Shown one piece after another: positions 19,914 to 28,236 of a stretch of 28,236 bases of DNA. Positions within the stretch are counted from its first letter, which is position 1. Every line of letters begins with the position of its first letter. This stretch comes from Apostichopus californicus (Eukaryota > Echinodermata > Holothuroidea > Aspidochirotida > Stichopodidae): contig JAIPMN010189112.1 in NCBI GenBank assembly GCA_020650975.1, positions 1-28,236 of the forward strand, given 5' to 3'. The notes beneath the pieces were generated by a model that saw only the letters and a program-made list of their open reading frames with translations, was not told the origin of the DNA and ran no database searches. Both the position numbers and the translations under genes were made by a program.

Positions 19914-22900
19914 CTGTTTGCGGTGCGTTTGAAGGAGCATGTGTTTGAAGATGGTCGTGAGATGGATAAGTAAGACTCGGATTGCAGACAAGTGTTGTGA
20001 AATGTCACGGCAACATGATTGAGTTATAGTTGAGACAGCTTGTTGAAATCAGAGCCTGCAATGAGCCTTGTTCCTGAGGAACTTCCTCGCTCCTCATAGG
20101 TCTGATATCACTGATATTGATGTTTGTTGAAAGTAAATGTTCTTTTAAATGGTAAAATATCGCACAATTCAAGCTCACTATACACAAATTTCACAATGGG
20201 GAGTGACAAATCCCCATAACAAACAACAGGAATGCCCCTCCCCTCCCCCACCCACTAAACAAAACAATAAATCCATTTGACGTTCAAAGTACACTTGAAA
20301 GCTCTCAGTCCGTGAAGACAGTGCATAAAACCTATGATCATATTTTAAGTAATTTACCTAATAATTAATTACTGGTGAAATTCATCATTTCATCACCTGA
20401 CTTATACGGAATATTTGTTTTGCCATTTCAATGCCAGTTACTATGCACTACCCCTTGAAGAGGGATAGAGGACACGCATTTGTATTGGTCCTTTTCCGTA
20501 CAGAATGAGTAAATGAAGGTTTTGTGATGAACAACTCCAAACAAAAAAAAAACGTGTGTAATGTAGAATATCAAAGTCTTAAACAAAGATATGAGGATGT
20601 TTTTTTCTTTTTGGCAAATATATGTTAAATTTTTCATTGTTTAAATATGTAAGAGTTCATATTAGCATTGTTGTCACTACAAAACTCTTTCTCTCAATAG
20701 TTTATTAAAGGAAAAACAAAAGATATGCTTACCTTCACACTGATTAGATTCTAAGTCACTAAGAACACAGCGATCATCAAAACTCCTAGGAAGTTTTGAG
20801 TGTTTAAACCTGTCGGATAAAACAACCATTAGTCATATTTTAAAGATATGGAAACAACAAGTAAAACAGAGAAACATATGAATGAAGAGTTCCCTCTTTA
20901 CAATACCAAAAAACTGTTGGAAATTGTTTTATGCTCATGTTGCATGGCAAGTGCTATAAATGTCCTTTTAATTAATTATTGCAATAAGGTAGTACGATTT
21001 CATAAATGTTCTATTTTCTTCTTTTTAGGTTTTAATGTTAAACTTTATAGTATTTCTTTTTTTTTGGGGGGGGGGGGCGGGGGTTCACAAAAATGCACTT
21101 GTGGAAGTACAAAAACGTCATTTTACACCCTTCAAATTCATTTTCACCTGAGGCCTATGGAATGATGCAACAAGGATACACAGTAAGGCTGTTATTTGAA
21201 AAGCAGTTCAGTGGGACCCAATTTGCAAAGTATTATGATTAGATATATAATATAGCCAACCTGTCTTATGAAACCAGTAACATACTTCTCCAGGGTAGGA
21301 ATATACCACCGAGAATGACATTAAAATATCATACCGAACAGCTTTCAGCACTGGTATCCTTGAAAACAAACCCAAAAGACTAGCTGCCATGTCAACACAA
21401 TTTGTAAAGGTCAGTGTCAGTTCTTTCAATGTATCCAGCTTTGAAATCACAAGACCAGAAAAAAGGTGAAGCGTCTCTTGTTCCAGGTTTACTGATTTAA
21501 CACAACACGATAACTCCAGGGACGATAATGGAATCTGAAAAAAATGGCTAAAAGTAGAACTACTAGTTCATTGAGCTGGCAGTGTTTCATTTTGGACACT
21601 TTCAGAAACGAGTTTGCAGTGAGGTGTCATTATTGCTAAAACCAAGCAGTGGAACATAAATCACACACAATCGGATAGCTCAAATTCTAAAGTTACAGAC
21701 TTTACTTGCGAGTGTGAAAAACCAGAACACCATATGCCCTGGGCAGTAATTCCCACTCACGTTTCATCTGCGTATAAAATATTACAATACAAAAAAGATT
21801 TCAAGTGTAAACCACTGCTGAAATGATTTCAAGTGTAAACCACTGCTGAAATGATTTCAAGTTTAAACCACTGCTGAAATGATTTCAAGTTTAAACCACT
21901 GCTGAAATGATTTCAAGATTAAACCACCGATGACATGATTTCAAGTTTAAACCACTGCAGAAGTGATTTCAAGTTTAAACCACTCCTGAAATAATTTCAT
22001 TAAACCACTACAGAAAAGATTTCAAGTTTAAACCACTGCTGAAATGATTTCCAGATTAAACCACTGATGACATGATTTCAAGTTCAAACAACTACAGAAA
22101 TGATTTCAAGTTTAAACCACTGCTGAAATGATTTCAAGTGTAAATTACTGCTGAAATGATTTCAAGTTTAAACCACTGCTGAAATGATTTCAAGTTTCAG
22201 CCTCTGCTGAGATGTAGACGAGGAAGGTTCTAGCTTTGGCTTTATGTAGACCTGGAACTAGAAATACTGTAGTAGGTTTCTTTTGTAAATTCATGAAATC
22301 ACTTGCTACTAATGTAGGAAAATTAATTAATTAATAATTTAGACAAACAATAATGAGCCAAGCCCATGAATATTTGATGATCAAAATAATCTGAACTGGT
22401 CCAAACATTTGAAACAGTTAATGAGAAATATCTTACCTTCTGGTGTGATGCTACTTGAAGAAGCTGTATTGTTGATGTTTGTAGGGATTTACTATCATAG
22501 TGGTTGACCACAAGCCCACTACAGCAATACTCCCTGACCTCATTGTACTTGTCTTCACTGTCTGTTTCCAGTAGGCAGAGTGTTGCAAATATACGTGAAG
22601 CCTTGGAGTTTTTAGTGAAAAGATCAAGGATTATCTTCGCTGTAGCTTTGTTTAGTCCACATGCGAATCGGTAAACATATTGGAGTTCAATGTGATTCAG
22701 GTTCACTAATGCCTTTTTTGCAAGGTGTTCTGTGTCTTCTTGTTTGGCTAATCCTGAAATGTGTAAAGCTGCAAAATACTCTTGAAAAATCTTGTGATAA
22801 AACCTGAAGTGTTTTTTTGATGTTTCCCAGAAACTCTCGTTTGCTCCTGGGGTTTTGGGAATATATGGCATCTCGTCTTGCACCAAGATACCAGAAATAG

Positions 22901-25396
22901 TGAACATCTCAAGGGTAGCCTTATCAATTAGTTTGTTAAGTTCAGACGCTTCCCAAAGAAGCTTTTGGTTTTGACTGCAAAGTCCATTGAAAGCAAGTTC
23001 AGCTAGTTGTCGCAGCAGCCGTTCCACTGAACTGTCAATACGTTGGTCGGGTGCATCTTTGTTTCTTTGATGAACGAGCAATGTTCTCATCATTTGAGCA
23101 AAGAAACCAGTGACGGTATCCAAGTTCTCCTTTATTTCTTCATTCCCACGAATGTGAGCAAATACCACAAAAAACAAAGGTACTTTACAAATGGCATCAA
23201 TTGCTGGATTTTGCTGCAATTGCCTCAAGATTCGGTCTTTAAGTACGCCAGCATTTTCTGTAGAACGAAAAGCGTTCTTAATGTAGGCCTTCTGCATATC
23301 GTTATTAAACCCAGATAATCTAAAATGCTTCATTGTGGGGCTCGGAAGATGAGGACTATAGCCCTTTCTCGTAGAGCATATTGCAGTGCATTGTTCAAGC
23401 AATTTGTTGTTCATGATCTTAGCCACAAAAGATTGAGGAGAATCCCTATCTGAATATTCATCAAAACCGTCAAAGCCAATCAAGAGGGCGCTCACATTGT
23501 CATTTATCACATCCTTAATGGCATCCGCTGTCAGTGGATTGTCGTCTGGAAGTTGTGATCTAATGGCCTGATAGATGCATGTGACATTGCATAGCTCTTT
23601 AAGAGGTAAAAGGACAAAAATACTGAATCTATTCACAGGCGATTCCGGTGACTGATTAAAAAAGTCATGTGCATACTGCCGTAGCAAAGTTGATTTACCA
23701 TACCCAGGCTCACCATCAATGAGTATCCGGGTACCATCTAGGTCCTTAAGTGGTTTGAACAAGTCATGTCGGGATTGGATAGCAGTCCATCTACATGGAT
23801 CTTTTTCTCCTTTGCTTCGATCTAATACTTTAATTGCACCTTCTATGTATACGTCACTTACACATAAGCTGACAGTTCCATAAGGGACAGGTTTAATGTG
23901 CGTATGATTCCGATGATAAGCTCTCGTCAGTGCATTTACAAGGATTTTACGTTTTTCTGAAAATTAAATAATAAGGCTATTTTGTCAAACTCTCACTGAA
24001 AAGTTTCAATATAAATAATTGCTCCAAATAAAAAGAAAATTGTAGTGATCTAAACAATTGAAATCAACCTACAGACCAAGGTAATTGAGACAAAATTTGC
24101 AACACAAAATGTAACCATGACATTTGTTCTTCTAAAAATGAGAACAAAATGACAAAAATACTTTCCGCTGATAACCTTTTTTTATCACAATTGTATTCTG
24201 AAATCTATATTATTGGAAGTTATTATGGAATACTAACCAGAAAGCTAACTCGCTTAGGTAGTCACACCCTAAATGACACATTTCATATGAAAACATTCCA
24301 CAGTAACAATGATTAGTGTACAAAATTTGAGCTGACCACTTAAGGTTTTAGTAAACGTTTAAAACAATTTACATTAAGAGCATCTCTGATACTTATAGAT
24401 AAAATGTTCAAGTGTTTTGCCCCAAGATAAGAAAATAATAATGAATTGAAAAATAATGAACTGAACCGATAACAAGCATACTTCCATAATGTTTAGCACA
24501 TACAATGTACGTTCCATAGCTTACCAGGTTTTGATATTTACGACTGACGAGCTTACCTGTCCCCACACAACCTTAGCACTCCCGTTCTACCTTGCCTAGA
24601 ATGAACCGGTAACCTTTTAACAGTGTGCACTCTCTATAACCTCTATAAGTATGTAATACAAAACAGGAAACCGCTCCCAAATCTGTCTCAAAAACCTTTC
24701 CAAATCTAAAAGGAAACCAATCAGTCTGCTCAATAAATATGAACACTTCTTCCTTCTTATGAAATACACCAATATAGTCCTGATTAACACAGAAATCAGA
24801 TCACAAAACGAACATTTTTGACACTTTGGGTGGTAGAATGAGAAGGAAGGGCAATGGCCCGAGGTCTCCGGTTATTGAGGACGCACTGTTAAAAGGTTAC
24901 CAGTTCATTAAAGTCATGGTACAACAAGAGTGCTAAGGTTTTGAGGGGACAGGTAAGCGAGTTAAAGCGACGAACAAGGTAAATCTGTCTGTTGACCACA
25001 AAATTTAGTAACTATGTCTACTGTGAATGGCCTTTTGTTATTTAAACAATTTCTGTCCTCAGAGAGTACTAATTCTTGAGACAACAATGTTATGATGCTA
25101 GCATTCATGTTGACATCAGGCAAAACATTAAAAACATTTCTTAATGATTTCATTATGCATAGTATATTTGATGATGTGATTAAAATTGAGAAAATCACGG
25201 ATTACACAAACTCATCTACACCCTAGTTAACAAGTGGAAAACTTGAAACGGCATTTCATCCAGCAAATATAAACCATGTAAAGAAAAAGTACCAACCATC
25301 AGATTCTTTCTTGACAGGTGCTTTGGACACTTGGTATGATCCAGTCCATTGGTTACAATTTTTTGATTGCTTTTCTTTTATTGCTTGATTTTCCAT
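19705..25396 (-). CDS. Gene C: NACHT receptor paralogue (NLR-like), at least 5 exons
   Basis: Proposed coding exons: 25396-25297, 23956-22437, 21534-21335, 20809-20733, 19913-19705, total 2106 nt (701 residues plus stop). All junctions keep frame. Order: a polar N-terminal exon, a pre-NACHT module (~34-100) with PVPY, VSDVYIEGAIKVLD and a W-x-x-I-x-S-x-x-D-L-F end, NACHT with Walker A GEPGYGKS (115-122) and Walker B LLIGFDGFDEY (191-201), helical/winged-helix motifs LAFNGLC and FYHKIFQEYFAALHI (419-430), an LRR-like exon and a disordered tail. It is a STAND ATPase of the NLR type, presumably cytosolic. No death-fold domain is visible at its N-terminus, and the start is uncertain, so upstream exons may be missing from this model. 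Confidence 0.8.
19914..20732. other. Gene C last intron
   Basis: About 820 bp between exons 4 and 5. A minus-strand frame near 20005-20120 (RPMRSEEVPQEQGSLQAL) looks mildly coding, but its splice phases did not fit the model; it could be an alternative exon. Confidence 0.35.
20733..20809 (-). CDS. Gene C exon 4
   Basis: A 77-nt exon between acceptor TATCCGACAG and donor GAAG|GTAAGC; phase 2 in, 1 out. It reads FKHSKLPRSFDDR then CVLSDLESNQCE. Same slot and phases as gene B exon 7. Confidence 0.7.
21057..21083. repeat. T9G12 homopolymer junction in gene C intron
   Basis: Nine T are followed by twelve G, a C and five G on the plus strand. It lies about 250-275 nt upstream of gene C exon 4 in transcript sense. 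Confidence 0.9.
21335..21534 (-). CDS. Gene C exon 3: LRR-like segment
   Basis: A 200-nt exon, acceptor CATTTTTTTCAG and donor TTCG|GTATGA; phase 0 in, 2 out. The peptide includes IPLSSLELSCCVKSV, LDTLKELTLTFTNC and LLGLFSRIPVLKAV, with LxxLxLxxxxC spacing like one or two leucine-rich repeats. It is the counterpart of gene B exon 6. Confidence 0.75.
21797..22213. repeat. 28-bp minisatellite, 15 copies, in gene C intron
   Basis: Fifteen head-to-tail units based on GATTTCAAGTTTAAACCACT plus GCTGAAAT. Fourteen are 28 bp and one (unit 8, 21993-22017) is 25 bp, total 417 bp. Units 5 and 10 share the variant AGATTAAACCAC with GATGACAT, and their neighbours match too, showing a five-unit higher-order period. 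It lies entirely within the intron between the NACHT exon and the LRR-like exon. Confidence 0.95.
22437..23956 (-). CDS. Gene C exon 2: pre-NACHT module, NACHT and winged-helix region
   Basis: A 1520-nt exon from acceptor TAATTTTCAG to donor CAGAAG|GTAAGA; phase 1 in, 0 out, like gene B exon 5. The open frame extends about 65 codons upstream of the obvious NACHT start, adding KRKILVNALTRAYHR, IKPVPYGTVSLCVSD and VYIEGAIKVLDR, a module I associate with NACHT receptors of sea cucumbers and related animals. Walker A GEPGYGKS, Walker B FDGFDEY and sensor-1 CTAICSTRKG look intact. The plus-strand frame at 23043-23318 is a shadow. Confidence 0.93.
24541..24970. mobile_element. Inverted-repeat element in gene C first intron
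   Basis: Arms of about 100 bp (24541-24640 and 24871-24970) are imperfect reverse complements around a spacer of about 230 bp. Matched blocks include GCTTACCTGTCCCC with GGGGACAGGTAAGC, CCTTAGCACT with AGTGCTAAGG, and GTAACCTTTTAACAGTG with CACTGTTAAAAGGTTAC. No coding capacity is visible; a MITE-like element is likely. Confidence 0.8.
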
Positions 25397-25417
25397 TATG
25401 CGCAACTGTACATTACA
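25297..25417 (-). CDS. Gene C proposed first visible exon
   Basis: The frame runs from ATG at 25396 (MENQAIKEKQ) through QWTGSYQVSKAPVKKESD to donor GATG|GTTGGT at 25297, phase 1, exactly matching the NACHT exon. An acceptor-like TGTCTCCCAG before 25417 would make it an internal exon. Upstream of that the same frame is open and hydrophobic (FIFVVRLLILSTVTVGV) but lacks an ATG, leaving open a membrane-anchored version. Confidence 0.55.
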
Positions 25418-25607
25418 CTGGGAGACACCTACTGTAACTGTTGAAAGAATCAGAAGTCGCACAACAAATATGAAAGGTTATGCTTTGCTGCCATCAGTCT
25501 AAACAAATTCACGGCTCATTCAGCTCTAAAATGATTCGATATTTCACCTAAGCATTGAAATATTTTACTTAAAACTTTGTAGTTTTTAGTAGTCTGTTAC
25601 CACCTTG

Positions 25608-25853
25608 ACCTGTTGCCACCTTGACCGTTGACTCTTGTCTTCTATAATGAATTAAGTTGAACGCTTCGATTGTTACGCATTTTTCCTCTCTGTAGTAGTA
25701 AAGGTGGCACTGCGCTTGACATTCTACTGTACCTGCATGCATGTTGTACATAATGAGCAGGAGTATGAAGGTACTGTGTCGTTTAACTTCCAAGTAACAT
25801 GTACAACACACTATAGCCAGATTTAAGACGAACCCCTTAAAAATAGTGTCCAA
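25608..25853 (-). CDS. Uncertain open frame upstream of gene C
   Basis: The frame has a hydrophobic stretch (STFILLLIMYNMHAG) followed by a Cys-containing part (VECQAQCHLYYYREEKC). This could be a signal or anchor segment plus part of an extracellular domain. No ATG gives a clean start before the hydrophobic stretch, and splice sites are not convincing. An upstream exon of gene C is one reading; chance is another. Confidence 0.2.
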
Positions 25854-25960
25854 TATTTTTGGGTGATATACCTGTATTTGTATACAATCCGCTTGATGAA
25901 ATTCCCATAATTATGTGGTATTCAATTATATTGTTGGTGACGTTTGTAGTACATGATACA

Positions 25961-26355
25961 AGGGGGTAGGAGCTGGGGGCACTGGGGGCACGTGCCTCCC
26001 CCTCCTGTTTTGCAAAATAGCAAATGCGCCCTACTGGCAAATAAAATGTGCCCTTTTGATGAAGAACTGTCTTTTGAATATCTTAAGCCTTTGTTAATTT
26101 ATTATTTTATTTTAGGTATTCATTTTTAGTCTGTACATGCTAGTTTAAAATGGCATCCCATATCTTTGTGTAGCACCGTTAAAAATAAACAATCTCAATA
26201 ATTGTATTGATAGCATACTAACACATCATATATCTTTAAGTGATATGGCCGGTGTGTATCGGTTTATAGCATAACGAGTGGTGGTTGTGGAATGAGAAAG
26301 TGCCCCTCTGATGTTATGTCCCCCTCCCCACTATTTGGAAGGTTCCTACCCCCTT
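25961..26355 (+). repeat. Dispersed repeat, copy 2 of 2
   Basis: Same-orientation partner of 2033-2417, with the same G-rich left end (CTGGGGGCACTGGGGGCACG) and C-rich right end. It differs from copy 1 by scattered substitutions and small indels, so the two insertions are not recent identical copies. Short frames over it are incidental. Confidence 0.85.
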
Positions 26356-28236
26356 ATCAGTTGGGAAGCAGACCCAGGGTTCGCCGGAATTTATTAAGCT
26401 TTGGTGACGTCACACATTTTGAATTTCAGCGGTAATTGTTCATTTTTTTTCACTGAGACTAGAGAAATAAATGTGTGTTGTTTTCATTAAAACCTCATTT
26501 AAATGTCTACTAAACCTAAAAACTAAGATGAAAAAGTTTCTGACTTACCAATAGCAATACATTCGAACAGAATGACTCACAGGAAAGCCGCTAAATTACA
26601 GGTGATATTTAGGTCACGGCTGCAAAATCAGGAGCTCAGACAAGTGATGTGCTTAGCATAGTACATCACACCCCTTATATAAACCTGAGCATGCAATTCA
26701 AGGAGTGGGGGTGTGGTTACTATCGCGAATTAATTTCTCTGCATGTTCTTAGCCTTATCATAGTAACATTGCACTGCATATTCCTTAGCATCCCATGAGA
26801 GGTGAAGTCAAAGTATAGTAATAGGAACAACCCCATCCCCCAACCACAGGAGGTATCCGCTTGTTGCATAACTTGCATGGGAATGGATAAGTATGTGCAA
26901 CTGCATATCTGTAATAACTTTCTTGCAAGAGACTGCATTTAAAGACACAGAGGAGCAGAATAGCATGTTTGTCTTTAAGGAGCTGTAAATATTAGTAGTC
27001 TTATGGACATGTGGTATGAGGTACAAGATCCAATTTCTGACACCTTTGACAAACAAAGAACCAAATAGAAAACCAATTGTAAAGGAATTTCTCGTTTATT
27101 GAAGGAAAATGTCTTTTACCTAAAAGACTGATTGCCTTAAAAAAAAGAGTTACTTCTGTCATAAATTAGAGAAGAGGTTAAACAATACTTAGTAGTTTGT
27201 ACTTAGCTGTTCATCTAATATATGAACACACTATACTTTTTGATAGTTGCTCATTAGGAAACCTCAATTTTAAATTTATATGAAACACATACAAATACAT
27301 GTTACCATTAGAGGTATGCTGTATTTGCCGCAAATATGCTACATATTCAAGTATGGTCACCTTTGGTCAAAATTCTTAAACTGTTTGTATAACAACCTTC
27401 GAGGGAATTTTCCTCACTGGGACATTCAGTCACTTTTTGTGTTCCTCAAAATGTCTGAGAACAATTTGGAGAGTAACGACCTCGAGGAAAGTACTTTTTG
27501 AAACACTTCAAAGCAACACGAAAGATTCAGTATAAAGACGCTTTTCCATAAACGTAAGTTATAAGGTGAAATGAAATTTTAATTTAAAGAATTGGATGAC
27601 TATGTCTTCAATGAACTGTTTTGGTATGGCCAAGGCAAAGGCAATGTTTCATGCTCAATGAAAAAACACTCATGAAAAAAAAAAATTGTTTGGTAAGTTA
27701 ATGTGAGTAAGATTGACAAAACTGACTTTAGCATTGTACTTCTGTTCTTAGCAAGCAAATTAAGATGTTTATGAGGTGTCAGCAAAATTCAGGGTGAAGT
27801 AACAGTGTAACAACTTGTGCGATAGCAAAACTTTCACAATTTCTCTACTTGCGATTTTGCAAGGACCAGCAATTGATCTGACTTGGAAAAAAATTGTATG
27901 TGAAGTAACACATTACTTTACACTCTTGACTGGAAATGTGTTGATTAGTAGTCTATTGAAACAAGCTTTAATTAAAATATCTATTACACCTTGCTGAACA
28001 TATGCCATATTACTGTACAGGGTTAACGTGCCACCCAATCTTAGTTTTGCAAATTAGTATTAAGCCACATCCCCTCATTAATATACATAATCAATATACC
28101 AAATATTATCATTTACCTGTCATCAGTCAACAACTGCAATGTCTCAATGCAGTTAGACCAATTGCTGGGACTTACTATATTTTTGAAGCATTAACTTTGA
28201 AATTGTGGTCTCATTAGTATTCATGATGAGTACCAA
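26356..28236. other. Right-end non-coding region
   Basis: No confident exon on either strand. Several short open frames are AT-driven. The only one with a hint of structure is the plus-strand frame at 27280-27501. The region may include the upstream promoter side of gene C. Confidence 0.45.
27280..27501 (+). pseudogene. Possible LRR-like fragment
   Basis: The plus-strand frame contains KFLNCLYNNLRGNFPHW and SLFVFLKMSENNLESND. The two NNL motifs are 23 residues apart, as in leucine-rich repeats (L-x-L/M-x-x-N-x-L). There are no flanking exons or convincing splice sites. It could be a decayed LRR gene piece or coincidence. Confidence 0.2.

Noticed and set aside
25600-25630. Short tandem duplication of CCACCTTGACC
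   Set aside because: Only two imperfect units, too little to annotate as a repeat.
1-28236. Prokaryotic-style features (operons, ribosome binding sites, CRISPR, attachment sites)
   Set aside because: The window is clearly eukaryotic: spliced genes with GT-AG introns, low coding density and animal immune domains.

Overview
This is eukaryotic, AT-rich, intron-rich DNA. It holds minus-strand genes for death-fold NACHT (NLR-type) innate immune receptors. Receptors combining death domain (DD) or death effector domain (DED) with NACHT, in multigene clusters, are known from echinoderms and amphioxus. The gene content, intron style and repeats fit an echinoderm, probably a sea cucumber. The organism is an inference.

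Layout, all confident genes on the minus strand: (1) At 1-252 and 510-671 are two weak exon candidates, the first resembling the end of a death-domain fold. (2) At 4643-4941 is a clear DD exon, either the start of a third receptor running off the left edge or a lone DD fragment. (3) At 18904-8221 is an 11-exon gene (gene B) for a predicted 983-residue tandem DED-DED-NACHT protein with a short degenerate LRR-like segment and a polar tail. Every junction keeps the reading frame. (4) At 25396-19705 is a 5-exon paralogue (gene C), predicted 701 residues from the first usable ATG. It has a pre-NACHT module, NACHT, one LRR-like exon and a polar C-terminal tail. Its N-terminus is uncertain and no death-fold domain was found for it.

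Genes B and C share exon architecture. One very large exon (phase 1 in, phase 0 out) carries the pre-NACHT module, NACHT and winged-helix region. It is followed by an LRR-like exon (phase 0 to 2) and a short exon (phase 2 to 1). The genes therefore arose by duplication and then gained different N-termini and tails. In the working model, the NACHT ATPase oligomerises after stimulation and the DEDs or DDs recruit caspase-8-like or adaptor proteins; this is family knowledge plus inference.

Introns and intergenic DNA are full of repeats: a 28-bp minisatellite with a higher-order pattern, two large fold-back elements, a 390-bp dispersed repeat in two copies, TACTC-rich and AGAGTGA-rich elements, and homopolymer junctions. 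I saw no tRNA, rRNA, CRISPR array, or intact transposase or reverse transcriptase gene. Exon borders were inferred by eye from GT/AG sites, phase and domain continuity, without transcript evidence.
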